DNA of 64,000 nucleotides from Acidobacteriota bacterium (GTDB lineage: Bacteria; Acidobacteriota; Aminicenantia; Aminicenantales; Saccharicenantaceae): assembly GCA_028749205.1 (NCBI GenBank), contig JAQULR010000005.1, positions 37,989 through 101,988 of the forward strand. Direction: 5' to 3'. The position numbers were made by a program, and so were the translations under genes. Shown in pieces: positions 36,958 to 47,110 of this stretch. Within the stretch, counting starts at the first letter, position 1; each line of letters begins with the position of its first letter. The notes under the pieces are model-generated. The model was not told where the DNA came from, made no database searches, and saw only the letters and a list, made by a program, of their open reading frames with translations.

Positions 36958-37887
36958 TCAGGTTCTTTTGAGATTCTTAAGCTGATGCTTGGCCCAGGCT
37001 GCGGCTCCAATCAAGCCAGCCTTATTGCCCAGGCTGGCTTTCTTTATCTCACAGGTAGTGAAGCTAACCGAGATGGACCTTCTTTTGGCCTCAGTGACGG
37101 CAGGTCTAAGAAGCCAGTTTCCTGATTTCATCACTCCGCCGCCGAGAATGATTTTTTCCGGATTTAGCAGGTTGATAATTATCCCCAAGGCTATTCCCAG
37201 AAAATAACCGCAGCGCTCAAAACTCTTGCTGGCCGCTTTATCGCCGGCTTTAGCCATGAGATAAACGTCCCGAGCGGTTAAATCTTCATCTTTTCCAGAG
37301 AAGGTGAGGTAGTTACGAACCAGAGCTGGAGCTGAGACCTCAGTTTCTAAACAACCCAGGTTTCCACAATTACAATGCAAGCCCTCAGGATTGACTGTGA
37401 TGTGACCAAGTTCTCCGGCGAAGCCATCCTGGCCCTGCCAGAGTTCTCCCTCGAGGATCAGGCCTGAACCAAGTCCGGTCCCTACAGTCAACAAGACCAG
37501 GCTTTGAGCCTTCTGGCCGCTTCCATACAGATATTCTCCATAGGCGGCCAGGTTGGCGTCGTTATGGAAGGCAAAGGGAACTGGTAAGATTTTTTTCAAG
37601 GCCGGAAAGAGCGGAAAATTGTTGAGAGTCGGATAGTTGGGCGACTTTATTATTCTTTTCTGTTTTAAACTGAAGAAACCAGCAAAACCGAAACCAACTG
37701 ATTTAATCTGGCGAGGATACTCTTGTTCCAGCTCGCCCCAAATTTCCTGGATCAAGCTCAGGAGCGACTCGATGCTCGGTGGAGTTGGGGCCTGGCTGGT
37801 AAAAACCAGCTGGCCTGAAGAGTTAATCAAACCATATTTAAGCTCAGTTCCCCCTAAATCAAAACCTGCATATAAACTTTTGGTCAT
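36958..37887 (-). CDS. ROK-family sugar kinase (glucokinase-like)
   Basis: 309 residues with the ATP-binding GFDLGGTELKYGLI at the start, GFGFAGF, the HNDANLAAYGE catalytic segment, GTGLGSGLI and the ROK zinc-type signature CNCGNLGCLE. It phosphorylates glucose or a related hexose in the cytoplasm. No DNA-binding domain, so it is an enzyme rather than a repressor. The tatA gene lies 20 nt upstream on the same strand and may be co-transcribed. Confidence 0.92.
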   Translation of the reverse strand: MTKSLYAGFDLGGTELKYGLINSSGQLVFTSQAPTPPSIESLLSLIQEIWGELEQEYPRQIKSVGFGFAGFFSLKQKRIIKSPNYPTLNNFPLFPALKKILPVPFAFHNDANLAAYGEYLYGSGQKAQSLVLLTVGTGLGSGLILEGELWQGQDGFAGELGHITVNPEGLHCNCGNLGCLETEVSAPALVRNYLTFSGKDEDLTARDVYLMAKAGDKAASKSFERCGYFLGIALGIIINLLNPEKIILGGGVMKSGNWLLRPAVTEAKRRSISVSFTTCEIKKASLGNKAGLIGAAAWAKHQLKNLKRT

Positions 37888-37907
37888 CAGTCGGAAAAAA
37901 ATTTTTA

Positions 37908-38099
37908 TCAGTTGGCAGCCGGCGGCTTGGTCTGGTTTTCAGAACTTTGGTCTTCTTTTGCGCTGCTGATGGATTTTTTAAAATTCTTAATTCCTTCGCC
38001 CAACGATTTACCAAGTTCTGGCAGCTTCCGGGCTCCAAAGATGATGACAATAATCAGCAGGATTAATAATAGCTCGGTCGGTCCGATTGAACCTAACAT
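37908..38099 (-). CDS. tatA: Sec-independent protein translocase subunit TatA/TatE
   Basis: 63 residues: a short periplasmic start, one transmembrane helix ([14 protein letters not shown]), the hinge [17 protein letters not shown] and a charged tail. This is the TatA pattern; TatB would be longer. It forms the pore for folded-protein export. No tatC is in the window. Confidence 0.93.
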   Translation of the reverse strand: MLGSIGPTELLLILLIIVIIFGARKLPELGKSLGEGIKNFKKSISSAKEDQSSENQTKPPAAN

Positions 38100-38256
38100 T
38101 CAGGCCTCCTCAGGGAATTTTATCAACCTGGCTAAGGCTATTCCCCAGCTTCATCTAAAAGGTACTATATGGTCCGATAAAAGTCAAGGAACGATGCTCA
38201 GGCTATCTGGCCACAGCGCCAGCAGTTGTCAGTTGGGACTATTTAAATTAAAATAA

Positions 38257-38277
38257 ATAGCCAGCTTTCCTGGCTAT
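38257..38277. other. 8-bp inverted repeat in the tatA-lepA intergenic region
   Basis: ATAGCCAG (38257-38264) and CTGGCTAT (38270-38277) with a 5-nt loop sit between the divergent tatA and lepA genes, 42 nt before the lepA start. It could be an operator or a leader hairpin. It lacks a T-run on the plus strand. Confidence 0.5.
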
Positions 38278-38319
38278 CGCCACCTGGCCTTTATTCAGAA
38301 CGTTAAGCGGTGATGCCTT

Positions 38320-40113
38320 ATGCAAGAAAAGATACGCAATTTTTCGATTATTGCCCATGTAGATCATGGCAAAAGCACCTTAGCTGACAGGTTTATTGAA
38401 CTGACTGGAGCTTTGTCCATTAGAGAGCTAAAAGAACAGGTGCTGGACACCATGGATCTTGAAAGAGAAAGGGGCATAACTATAAAGGCTCAGACTGCCC
38501 GACTGAAATATCAGAGCCGGTCAGGCCAGGAATATTTTTTAAATTTGATTGATACCCCCGGCCATGTAGATTTCTCTTATGAAGTCTCTCGAAGCTTGAC
38601 GGCCTGTGAAGGAGCTGTTCTGATTATAGATGCCTCTCAGGGAGTTGAGGCTCAGACTCTGGCCAATGCCTACCTGGCTGTCCAGAACGACCTGGTTATT
38701 ATCCCAGTTATCAACAAAATCGACCTGCCGCAGGCCGATGTCCAGATGACCTTGGAACAACTGGAGCACATTGTTGGGCTAAAAGCTGAAGAGGCGCTAA
38801 TGGTTTCAGCCAAAAAAGGCACCGGAGTTGAAGAAGTTCTGGAAAGCATTGTTCAGAGAATCCCCCCTCCCCAAGGAGATTCGTCTGCTCCCCTTAAGGC
38901 CCTGATATTCGATTCCTGGTTTGATTCCTATCGAGGAGTGGTGGTCCTGGTTAGAGTGATTGATGGCCAGTTGAAACTGGGCGACCGGATTATTTTAATG
39001 TCCAATGCGGTGGAATATCAAGTTGAAGAAGTTGGCTATTTGACTCCAAAACCGGTTAAGGCTGAGGTTCTTAATACCGGTGAGGTCGGCTATCTGATAG
39101 CTGGAATAAAGAACCTGGCCCATGCCCGGATTGGGGAAACCATCACCCATAAATTCCGGCCGACGGCTCAACCCCTGCCCGGTTTCAAAGAAGCTAAACC
39201 AATGGTTTTTTGTGGATTGTATCCTTCGGGAGAAAGTTCTATTGAAGATTTAAGGGATGCTCTGGAGAAACTTCGGCTTAACGATGCCTCTTTGCATTTT
39301 GAACCGGAACAGTCTCCAGCCCTGGGCTTCGGCTTTCGAGCGGGTTTTCTCGGACTGTTGCACCGTGAAATCGTTCAGGAAAGATTGGAGCGGGAATTCA
39401 ACCTCAATCTGATAACCACTGCTCCCAGTGTTAGCTATCGGGTCACGACTACTAAAGGTCAGGTCCTCGAAGTTCATAATCCTTCGGAATTGCCGGAGGT
39501 TCAACAAATAAAGAAAATAGAAGAACCAGTTATTGAGGCTCTGATTCTAACTCCAGGCTGCTATCTCGGCAACCTGCTTCAGTTTTTGGATGAACGGCGA
39601 GGTCATCAGAAGAAACTGGAGTTTATATCTCCGAGTCGGGTGTTATTGGATTATCTGGTCCCCCTAAATGAAGTGGTTTTTGATTTTTACAACCAGCTTA
39701 AGTCGCTATCCCAAGGCTATGCTTCTATGGATTATGAACTGGCTGGCTACCAGGAAGCTCCACTGGTAAAATTGGATATATTGGTCAACTATGAAGAGCT
39801 GGATGCCCTGTCGGTAATTGTTCACCAGGATAAAGCTTACCAGATTGGCCGCTCCCTGGTTCAAAAACTACGCCAGGCTATTCCCCGCCAGCAGTTTGAG
39901 GTAGTGATTCAAGCCGCTCTGGGTAAACGGGTGATAGCCAGAGAGACAGTCAAGCCTTTTCGCAAGGATGTTCTGGCTAAGCTGTATGGTGGCGATTACA
40001 CCCGGAAGATGAAACTCCTGGAAAAGCAGAAAGAGGGCAAAAAAAGAATGAAACGGGTGGGTCGGGTGGATATCCCTCAGGAGGCTTTTTTAGCTATTCT
40101 GGAAGTCAAATAG
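38320..40113 (+). CDS. lepA: Elongation factor 4 (LepA)
   Basis: 597 residues with GTPase motifs [17 protein letters not shown] and NKIDLP, and the LepA C-terminal domain with [13 protein letters not shown]. Length and motifs match LepA throughout. It back-translocates ribosomes and aids assembly. Confidence 0.97.
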   Translation: MQEKIRNFSIIAHVDHGKSTLADRFIELTGALSIRELKEQVLDTMDLERERGITIKAQTARLKYQSRSGQEYFLNLIDTPGHVDFSYEVSRSLTACEGAVLIIDASQGVEAQTLANAYLAVQNDLVIIPVINKIDLPQADVQMTLEQLEHIVGLKAEEALMVSAKKGTGVEEVLESIVQRIPPPQGDSSAPLKALIFDSWFDSYRGVVVLVRVIDGQLKLGDRIILMSNAVEYQVEEVGYLTPKPVKAEVLNTGEVGYLIAGIKNLAHARIGETITHKFRPTAQPLPGFKEAKPMVFCGLYPSGESSIEDLRDALEKLRLNDASLHFEPEQSPALGFGFRAGFLGLLHREIVQERLEREFNLNLITTAPSVSYRVTTTKGQVLEVHNPSELPEVQQIKKIEEPVIEALILTPGCYLGNLLQFLDERRGHQKKLEFISPSRVLLDYLVPLNEVVFDFYNQLKSLSQGYASMDYELAGYQEAPLVKLDILVNYEELDALSVIVHQDKAYQIGRSLVQKLRQAIPRQQFEVVIQAALGKRVIARETVKPFRKDVLAKLYGGDYTRKMKLLEKQKEGKKRMKRVGRVDIPQEAFLAILEVK

Positions 40114-40243
40114 CCTTTTCGCTTATAATAGCGGAAGCTAAATTCTAAATTAAGATTGTTAAAAATTGAGCTTTTTAACCTGTATTATTCAGGCGGTTAA
40201 AAATGGTGTTTTTTAGCTGGTTAAAAAGAGGAAGGGGGGCCGA

Positions 40244-40825
40244 ATGGACGAGAAGGAACTGATTTCATTCTTAAAACAAGCTCGGAGTGTCATTCAGGAC
40301 TTTTTTCCTGTAGATTCAATTGCCCTGGTTCCAGTTATTTTTTCTTCGCTGATATGGTCTTTAAATCGCCGCCGGGCAATTAAAAGCCAAATCCTGGAAA
40401 TGAGAATTTGGCTAGAACCTGAGACCTTAAAAAATAAGCCAGTCGAATTCATACTGGACTTTTTTGAATCTATTCCGGATTTAAAATCAGCCTATGCGGA
40501 AGAACTGGCTGACCACGATTTAAGGGCTTTAAGAACAGCTTTTAAGGCCCTTTATCCGATCCTGGGCCTTGAAAATCCTTTTTTGGAAAAACTTTTCTCC
40601 GAAGAGTTAAAGAAGCGGGATTATCGTCGGATAGTTTCTGACTTCCATCCTCGCTTGACCCAAGCTCTGGCGGAAATTGAGGCTGTCCCGGGCAAAAGAA
40701 ATTTCTGGAAAACTTTGAAGGAAATTTCTGAAGCATTTTTGAGCCTGGGCTGGTCTCTGATGACCGAAAGCCAGGTTAGAGAGGAGTTAAAGAAAATTTT
40801 TGACAAACTGGGCACTGAGGCTTAG
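40244..40825 (+). CDS. Hypothetical helical protein upstream of the TPR lipoprotein
   Basis: 193 residues, predicted mostly alpha-helical and charged, with one possible short hydrophobic stretch (IALVPVIFSSLIWSL). No family recognised. It starts with ATG after GAAGGGGGGCCG and is followed 9 nt later by the lipoprotein gene, so both are in one operon with mtnA and tsaD. Codon use looks native. Confidence 0.7.
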   Translation: MDEKELISFLKQARSVIQDFFPVDSIALVPVIFSSLIWSLNRRRAIKSQILEMRIWLEPETLKNKPVEFILDFFESIPDLKSAYAEELADHDLRALRTAFKALYPILGLENPFLEKLFSEELKKRDYRRIVSDFHPRLTQALAEIEAVPGKRNFWKTLKEISEAFLSLGWSLMTESQVREELKKIFDKLGTEA

Positions 40826-40834
40826 GAGAAAAAT

Positions 40835-41716
40835 ATGTCCTTTGATACAAATAATAAAAAGACGGTAAAACCAGGCTTAAAAAACGTTAAGAGTTTTATC
40901 CCGGCTATTTTAATTTTATCGATAGTTTTAATACTTCTTAATGGGTGCGCTTCCTCTCTTCAGAAAGCCAAAGTTAACCTGGCTCAGGGACAAAGGCTGG
41001 AAAACTCATTCCAGACCGAAGAAGCTGCGGCTTTTTACCAAAAGACCCTGAAAGAGATGGAAAAGGAAGTTAGAAAAAACCCTTCTTCCCAGGCCTATCT
41101 TTTGAAGGGTCTGGCTGAATTCAAGCTGAACAAATGGTCCGAGGCGGCTTCCAGTTTCAGTTTAGCTGCTTCCTTAGGCGAGGATAAAGCGGAAAGCTGG
41201 GCTGGCGAGGTTAGCCTCTATGGTCTGGCTCTTTCTTTTGAAGAGTTGGGACTGGAACAATCGGCAGTCAGACTTTATTCCATTCTGAGCAATAAAGGAA
41301 AATTTTCACCTGTGGTCAGAGCTGCGGTCGGCAAATTAATAGATTTTCAGTTGAATTCTCTGGAGGAGGTTGGAGAAAAAGACCGGGAGAAGATTCTAAG
41401 TAATTCTCTAAAAATAATTGAGAAAGCTCTGGCCGAGGAACCAGCTTGTGGTTTCTACCATTATCTTCTGTCTCAGGTTCTTAGCCATCAGAAAAACTAT
41501 CTGGAAAGTTTTGAAGAAGCCGTCATGGCCAGAGAGCTGGGACTGCCTTCTGAAGAAATCTATCGGGATAACGATAACCAGATAGTTTTCTGCTATCGGA
41601 CTCTCAGCCAAACCCTGCCGCTTGAGCCCTTAGCTGAATTCAAGGCTATTTATCAACACTGGATAAATAAATGGAATTGGCCAGACGAAGAAACTCCAGC
41701 CTGGAAAGGAAGGTGA
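40835..41716 (+). CDS. TPR-containing lipoprotein
   Basis: 293 residues. A long charged N-terminus precedes a hydrophobic helix ending in the lipobox LLNGC, so it is probably lipid-anchored. Several TPR-like helical pairs follow (AYLLKGLAEFKLNKWSEAA, SLYGLALSFEELG). No enzymatic motif. It lies between the hypothetical helical protein and mtnA. Confidence 0.8.
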   Translation: MSFDTNNKKTVKPGLKNVKSFIPAILILSIVLILLNGCASSLQKAKVNLAQGQRLENSFQTEEAAAFYQKTLKEMEKEVRKNPSSQAYLLKGLAEFKLNKWSEAASSFSLAASLGEDKAESWAGEVSLYGLALSFEELGLEQSAVRLYSILSNKGKFSPVVRAAVGKLIDFQLNSLEEVGEKDREKILSNSLKIIEKALAEEPACGFYHYLLSQVLSHQKNYLESFEEAVMARELGLPSEEIYRDNDNQIVFCYRTLSQTLPLEPLAEFKAIYQHWINKWNWPDEETPAWKGR

Positions 41717-41718
41717 AA

Positions 41719-42747
41719 ATGTTACCGACAATTGCCTGGAAAAATGGAATGGTAGTCATGGTGGACCAGAGATTTCTTCCCTTAAAAGAAAAATATCTGA
41801 CCTTAAAAACTGTGGAACAGGTAGCCCGAGCTATCGAGAATATGGTTATTCGAGGAGCTCCGGCCATAGGGATAGCAGCTGCCTATGGCCTAACCCTGGG
41901 AGTGCAACACCTCAGACCGGGGGTAGATATTGACAAAGAATTTTCCAGGTTTTACCAGCGCCTCTGGCAGACCAGGCCAACGGCCAGGAATCTCTTCTGG
42001 GCTTTAGAGAGGATGAAAAAAGTCTTTGAGGCCAACAGAAGCCAGGGCCTACCAGCCGTGAAGAAAATTCTTCTTTCCGAGGCCAGGGCTATTGAAAAAG
42101 AGGATCTGGAGATAAATAAAAAGATTGGCCAGTATGGACAGAAATTAATTCCAGACGGAGCTACCATCTTGACTCATTGTAATGCCGGAGCTTTGGCCAC
42201 AGCCGGCTATGGCACTGCTCTGGGGGTTATCAGAGCTGCTTTTGCCCGGAAAAAGAAAATTAAAGTTCTGGCAGATGAAACCAGGCCTTTCCTTCAGGGT
42301 GCCAGACTGACTGTCTGGGAATTGGTCCGAGATCGTATTCCGGTTACCCTGATCACTGATAATATGGCTGGCTGGCTAATGCAACGGGGAGAGATTTCCC
42401 TGGTAATTGTCGGCGCTGACCGAATAGCCCGTAATGGCGATACCGCTAATAAAATTGGAACCTATTCTCTGGCAGTTCTGGCCAAAGAACATCGGATTCC
42501 ATTTTATGTGGCGGCACCTCTTAGCACCTTTGATTTCAACCTGTCAACGGGCAAGAACATCCCGGTCGAGGAAAGGAATCCCGATGAGGTCAGAAAAGCT
42601 GGTCATCAATTCATTACCCTGCCTGAGGTTCCAGTGAAAAATCCAGCTTTTGATATCACTCCGGGTCGGCTGATTTCTGCTATCATTACTGAGAGAGGAA
42701 TAATAGAAAAGCCTTATGCTGGAAAGCTGAGAAGTTCTTATCCTTAA
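41719..42747 (+). CDS. mtnA: S-methyl-5-thioribose-1-phosphate isomerase
   Basis: 342 residues from ATG 41719, 2 nt after the lipoprotein stop; the frame continues upstream inside that gene. The family signatures VIRGAPAIGIAAAYG, ILTHCNAGALATAGYGTALG and GADRIARNGDTANKIGTY are clear, including the catalytic Cys and Asp. It acts in methionine salvage. No other salvage genes are adjacent. Confidence 0.95.
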   Translation: MLPTIAWKNGMVVMVDQRFLPLKEKYLTLKTVEQVARAIENMVIRGAPAIGIAAAYGLTLGVQHLRPGVDIDKEFSRFYQRLWQTRPTARNLFWALERMKKVFEANRSQGLPAVKKILLSEARAIEKEDLEINKKIGQYGQKLIPDGATILTHCNAGALATAGYGTALGVIRAAFARKKKIKVLADETRPFLQGARLTVWELVRDRIPVTLITDNMAGWLMQRGEISLVIVGADRIARNGDTANKIGTYSLAVLAKEHRIPFYVAAPLSTFDFNLSTGKNIPVEERNPDEVRKAGHQFITLPEVPVKNPAFDITPGRLISAIITERGIIEKPYAGKLRSSYP

Positions 42748-42765
42748 TAATTAGTGGAGAAATTT

Positions 42766-43803
42766 ATGACCGAAAGGAAAAACCCCCGCTTGGTGCTGGC
42801 AGTTGAAACTTCTTGCGATGAAACCTCAGCCGCGGTCTTGAATCAGGGAGAGGTTCTGAGTAATGTGATTCTGTCTCAGGATGAAATTCACTCCCCTTAT
42901 GGTGGGGTAGTGCCCGAGCTGGCCTCCCGACAGCATCTCCAGTCTATAGACCGGGTGGTTGGCGAAAGTCTGAGTCAGGCTCAAGTCAGCCTGGCTGAAA
43001 TTGATCTTTACGTAGTTACCCAAGGGCCCGGCCTCATCGGCTCTCTCCTGGTGGGTTTAACTTTTGCTAAGGGGCTGGCTTATTATTTCAGAAAACCAGT
43101 CATTGGGGTCGATCATCTCGAGGCTCATATAGAAGCTGCCTTTCTTGAAAATCGAGCCATAGAATTTCCGGTCCTGGCACTGCTGGTCTCAGGAGGACAT
43201 ACTTCACTATATTATTTAGAAAAACCTTTAAGTTATCAGCTTCTTGGGAAAACCAGAGACGATGCGGCTGGAGAATGTTTGGACAAGGTGGCTAAGTTTC
43301 TTCAACTCGGTTATCCGGGAGGCCCGGTGATTGAAAAGGTGGCTGAGACCGGCGATAGTTCCAGGTTTCATTTTTCCCTTCCCAGGATGAAAACTCCGGG
43401 ATATGATTTCAGTTTTTCTGGACTCAAGACCGCGGCTCTAAAAGTTATCAAGGAAAATAAGCTCAATCCCGATCATCCATTGCTCAGGGATTTTCTAAGC
43501 AGTTTTGAAGAGGTTGTGGTGAGAGCCCTCCTGGAGAATACCAATAAAGCCCTGGAGGAATTCCGGCCCCGGTCTCTGGTTCTCTGTGGCGGAGTAGCCA
43601 GGAATAAAAGGTTAAGAAGCAAGTTTGCTGAGTTAGCTGCCAACTACCAGCTACCGGCCTATGTTCCCTCACCCCGGCTTTGCACTGATAATGCGGCTAT
43701 GGTCGGGGCCCTGGGCTGGAAAAGGTATCAGGCTTCACCCGAAAGAGCGACTGATCTTGACCTTGATGCCTACCCCAGAAAAGATTTTAAGGCCGATTTT
43801 TAA
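42766..43803 (+). CDS. tsaD: tRNA N6-threonylcarbamoyladenosine transferase TsaD
   Basis: 345 residues from ATG 42766 with GGAGA upstream; an in-frame GTG at 42754 is less well placed. ASKHA-fold motifs include VETSCDETSAAV, the metal-binding HLEAH, LLVSGGHT and DNAAMVG. It catalyses the last step of t6A37 formation in ANN-decoding tRNAs. Confidence 0.96.
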   Translation: MTERKNPRLVLAVETSCDETSAAVLNQGEVLSNVILSQDEIHSPYGGVVPELASRQHLQSIDRVVGESLSQAQVSLAEIDLYVVTQGPGLIGSLLVGLTFAKGLAYYFRKPVIGVDHLEAHIEAAFLENRAIEFPVLALLVSGGHTSLYYLEKPLSYQLLGKTRDDAAGECLDKVAKFLQLGYPGGPVIEKVAETGDSSRFHFSLPRMKTPGYDFSFSGLKTAALKVIKENKLNPDHPLLRDFLSSFEEVVVRALLENTNKALEEFRPRSLVLCGGVARNKRLRSKFAELAANYQLPAYVPSPRLCTDNAAMVGALGWKRYQASPERATDLDLDAYPRKDFKADF

Positions 43804-43929
43804 GGAGGTAGCGGATTCTGGCTGGGCGTGAGGGTGTCTGGGGCGGTCGACCTTGAGTGAGATGACCTCGGCTCCTGAATTAAGTTTATTTTTATGGGAA
43901 AATCATAACAGCCCTGGCGTCTTTATTAT

Positions 43930-44130
43930 CCTGGATTATTGAGCAACAATTTAGGTCAGCCTGGTTTTATAAAGGAGAAAGGTTATTAAAGCTTAGACCG
44001 ATAGAGGCGATTTATGGAGTATAATTTTTTATCACCTTGATCGTCTCATAAAATGAGAATAGGTTTGCTTTGGAGGTAGAGCTTTTGTTAAACTTATTTT
44101 GCCTGGATTGTTTATAAATAATCCAGGTTA
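43930..44130 (-). repeat. Dispersed intergenic repeat, copy 5
   Basis: The start CCTGGATTATTGAGCAACAA followed by TTTAGGTCAGCCTGG and the end TTTATAAATAATCCAGG match the ends of copies 3 and 4. An 8-bp stem, CCTGGATT (44102-44109) with AATCCAGG (44120-44127), lies at its right end. It occupies most of the 363-nt gap between tsaD and the TolC gene; the first 120 nt of that gap hold nothing I recognise. Confidence 0.55.
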
Positions 44131-44166
44131 GAAAAATATCATGGGAACAAAGTCGGGAGGCCTGCG

Positions 44167-45756
44167 GTGAAAAATAAAATAACTAAGTTTACTATTCTGG
44201 TCGGTCTGATCTCTATCTTTTTGTTGGCTCCTTATCTAAGGTCTCAGGAGTCTCAACCAAGAGAAATCTCGCTTAGCCTGGAAGAGTCTATCTACCGAGC
44301 TTTGAAACATAATCTGAATCTAATAGCTGAAGTCTATTCTACGGAAAAAGCCAGTGACTCAATTGCCGCTGCCAGGGAAATTTTCCTGCCCAGCCTGGAA
44401 CTCAGTTACGGCAGCAGCCGAAACGAGCAACCCTCAACCTGGTGGATTTATGGAACCGGAACCTACATAACTTCATCCCAGAATTATGAGACCAGACTAT
44501 CTCAACGCCTGCCTATAGGTGGGACCTTTTCGGTAGCTATGTCTAATTACAGTACTGATACCAATCAGCGTTATCAACTTTTTAACCCCTATTATAATAC
44601 CCAGATCAGATTCACTTTTAACCAGCCATTACTTAGAAACTATGGTCCCCGGGTTACCAAAAAAGAAATCATAATTGCCCGCCAGAATTATGCCATCTCC
44701 GAGGCTCAGCTCAAAAATCAAGTAATGGAAACCATCTACCAGGTAGAAGAAGCCTATTGGGGGCTAGTTCTGGCCCGAGAGAATTTGAAGGTTAAACAAC
44801 AGTCCTTGCAACTGGCAAGGGATGAGCTGACTAAGACCAGAAAAGAAATTGAAGTTGGCCAGCAGGCCGCCATTGAGATCTTGAACGTTCAAGCGGCTGT
44901 CTCTCAGAGAGAAGCAGAAATTGTTCAAGCTGAAGCTGATGTCCGGACTGCCGAAGATCGGCTTAAAGTCATCCTGAATTTAGCCAGCGGAACTGAGTTG
45001 GATGCCGTCATGATCGTTCCGAAAGAAAGGCCGGAGTTCAAACCGGTTCGGGTTAACCTGAAAGCAGCGATTGAGACTGCCCTGGCTAACCGTCCAGATT
45101 TGCAGATTGAGACTCTGACCATTGAGAACAAAGCCTTTAATTACGATTTGGTCAGAAATCAGCTTTTGCCCCAGCTGGATTTGAATTTTTCCTACTGGAG
45201 CCCCGGAATTTCTGGAGATTATTTGATATATCGTGACAATAATCCGGCCACCGGTGAAGTGGTGGGCAAGGTTCCGGGAAGTCTTTGGGATTCCTTCCGC
45301 GATGCTTCCAAGTTTCTTTATAATAACTGGTCGGTTAATTTTACTCTGACTGTTCCTCTGGCAGATTTTATCAGCCGATCTAAGCTGGCCCTGGCTAAAA
45401 CCGAGCTGGATGAAGCTCAAGCCAGGCAAAAGGCCAAAGAACAGCAGTCTCTGCTTGAAGTCAGTGAGGCGGTAAAAAATATAGAAACTCTTTCTAAAAG
45501 TGTTGAAGCCTACCGGATAGCCAGAGAATATGCCGAAAAGCGGTTGGAAGCTGAAACCAGGAAACTGGCTGTCGGTTTGACCACAAACTTTTTTGTTCTT
45601 GATGCTCAGGAAAAGCTGGCAGCTGCTCGTTCAGCTGAGCTTAAGGCTATGATTGATTACAATCTGGCTCTGGCCAGGCTGGAGAAAGTCATGGGAACTA
45701 TTCTGGAGGTCTGGAAAGTCAACCTGGTTGAAGTTGGCAGAAGTAATTCTAATTGA
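44167..45756 (+). CDS. TolC-family outer-membrane efflux protein
   Basis: 529 residues from GTG 44167 with GGGAGG upstream. Signal peptide (about 1-27), then the duplicated TolC fold: long coiled-coil helices (ARENLKVKQQSLQLARDEL, later SLLEVSEAVKNIETLSKSV) and beta-barrel strands with NYGPRVTKKE between. It would form the outer-membrane duct of a tripartite exporter; no inner-membrane pump or adaptor is adjacent. Confidence 0.9.
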   Translation: MKNKITKFTILVGLISIFLLAPYLRSQESQPREISLSLEESIYRALKHNLNLIAEVYSTEKASDSIAAAREIFLPSLELSYGSSRNEQPSTWWIYGTGTYITSSQNYETRLSQRLPIGGTFSVAMSNYSTDTNQRYQLFNPYYNTQIRFTFNQPLLRNYGPRVTKKEIIIARQNYAISEAQLKNQVMETIYQVEEAYWGLVLARENLKVKQQSLQLARDELTKTRKEIEVGQQAAIEILNVQAAVSQREAEIVQAEADVRTAEDRLKVILNLASGTELDAVMIVPKERPEFKPVRVNLKAAIETALANRPDLQIETLTIENKAFNYDLVRNQLLPQLDLNFSYWSPGISGDYLIYRDNNPATGEVVGKVPGSLWDSFRDASKFLYNNWSVNFTLTVPLADFISRSKLALAKTELDEAQARQKAKEQQSLLEVSEAVKNIETLSKSVEAYRIAREYAEKRLEAETRKLAVGLTTNFFVLDAQEKLAAARSAELKAMIDYNLALARLEKVMGTILEVWKVNLVEVGRSNSN

Positions 45757-45788
45757 GTGGTCAGCCTGGGCTGTGTTAAGATTAGCCA

Positions 45789-46022
45789 GTGAAAATAGCA
45801 GCAGTTATTGCCATCTTGTATAAGAAAAAGATAATCATCGACTGCTTTCAAGTCAGCGACCTCAGTTTTTGGCCGGGTTTCGGATTTTTGGACAAATACC
45901 TCTATAAGGCTGGTGGGCTCGATGGAGACAATAGCCTGATCAGGTCAAACTTATCGGTCTGCTTTAGTTTTCTGAAGGTGGCCGGGCTGGGAAGTAGCCC
46001 TGGGAAAAGGAGAAAAAATTGA
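45789..46022 (+). CDS. Possible small protein upstream of the glycosyltransferase
   Basis: 77 codons from a GTG; codon use is like the neighbours and the stop overlaps the start of the glycosyltransferase gene. No family recognised and the GTG lacks a clear ribosome-binding site. It may be a real small gene or a degraded 5' segment. Confidence 0.35.
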   Translation: MKIAAVIAILYKKKIIIDCFQVSDLSFWPGFGFLDKYLYKAGGLDGDNSLIRSNLSVCFSFLKVAGLGSSPGKRRKN

Positions 46023-47110
46023 GTCTGTGCCTTATAGCCAGTGATCCTCAGGATGAGCTGGAACTCAAGCAAGTTTTTTTTGTTTGTCAGGAACTTAAAA
46101 AGAAAGGACTAAAATTTTTTATCCTGACTAATCCCGGCAGCCGCCTCGCCTCTCAGGCTAAGCTTCAGGCGGTCCGGGTTATCAATTATAAACTGGAAGG
46201 AAATCCTGGCTGGTTCTCTACCCGAAAACTTGAACGCCTGATGAAAAAAAACCAGGTCCAGCTGGTACATTTCTTCGACCGGTCGGCTTTAAGCTCTGGC
46301 TTTAAGGCTGCTCAAAAGGCAGGAGTTAAGGTCAGGGTGGCTTCCTGGAAATCAGACTGGAATCCTAAAGAACTGGTCGGTCTCCTTGGTCAATTGGAGG
46401 CGGTTATCTGTGAAGCTGAGGAGACCAAGAGACTGCTGCTGAGAAACAACCTTCCAGCCAGCCAGTTGGAAATTATTCCGGTTGGCCTGGATTTATCTCA
46501 GTTCAAAGGAGATAAAAAGGATTTCTTAAGGAAGGAGTTAAACCTTTCTTCCGATAATTTTCTGGTTGGTTTATTAAGTCCTCTGGAGGATACCAGAGCT
46601 TTTAAGAATCATCTCGAGGCCTTAAGGATTCTTGAACAGGAAGCTCCAAAACTGAAAATTATTGTTCTTGGAATGGGCGCTCTGAATCTGGAAATGCTCA
46701 AACAGGAGCAGGCTTTAAGGATGGAAAACCTCTATTTTTACCTTGGCTTTAATGAAAGCCTGGCTGAGGTCATGTCCTCACTGGACCTGTTTGTCTTTGG
46801 AGCTTTTTCCCTGCCTGAAGAATTTCTTCTTAAAGCCATGGTCTTGAAGCTCCCGGTGGTCGGAGTTCTGCCTGCCAGGATGACAGAGCTTATCATTCAC
46901 CGTGAAACTGGATTGTTGGTGCCGCCCAATGATCCTCCGGCCCTGGCCCAGGCCATTTTGAAATTATATCTTGATCGAAGCCTGGCCCAGACTTTAAGCC
47001 GCCAGGCTTATGAACTTGTTTCCAATAAGCACTCTTGCGAAGCCATGGCCCAGAAAATGGTTAATCACTATGAATTTCTGGCATTACAGAAAGGGGTCAA
47101 AATTGGCTGA
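46019..47110 (+). CDS. Glycosyltransferase family 4 (GT-B)
   Basis: 363 residues from TTG 46019 with AAGGAG upstream. A GT-B fold is suggested by an N-terminal Rossmann half (QLVHFFDRSALSSGFKA), the linker IIPVGLDLSQF, and a C-terminal donor-binding half with KNHLEALRILEQE, FYLGF and the EX7E-like ALKLPVVG region. The donor and acceptor are unknown. It overlaps the GNAT gene by 8 nt. Confidence 0.82.
   Translation: MSLCLIASDPQDELELKQVFFVCQELKKKGLKFFILTNPGSRLASQAKLQAVRVINYKLEGNPGWFSTRKLERLMKKNQVQLVHFFDRSALSSGFKAAQKAGVKVRVASWKSDWNPKELVGLLGQLEAVICEAEETKRLLLRNNLPASQLEIIPVGLDLSQFKGDKKDFLRKELNLSSDNFLVGLLSPLEDTRAFKNHLEALRILEQEAPKLKIIVLGMGALNLEMLKQEQALRMENLYFYLGFNESLAEVMSSLDLFVFGAFSLPEEFLLKAMVLKLPVVGVLPARMTELIIHRETGLLVPPNDPPALAQAILKLYLDRSLAQTLSRQAYELVSNKHSCEAMAQKMVNHYEFLALQKGVKIG

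Noticed and set aside
43804..43925. GC-rich stretch after tsaD as a possible structured RNA
   Set aside because: No tRNA-like or riboswitch-like pairing could be drawn, and the sequence alone does not support a call.
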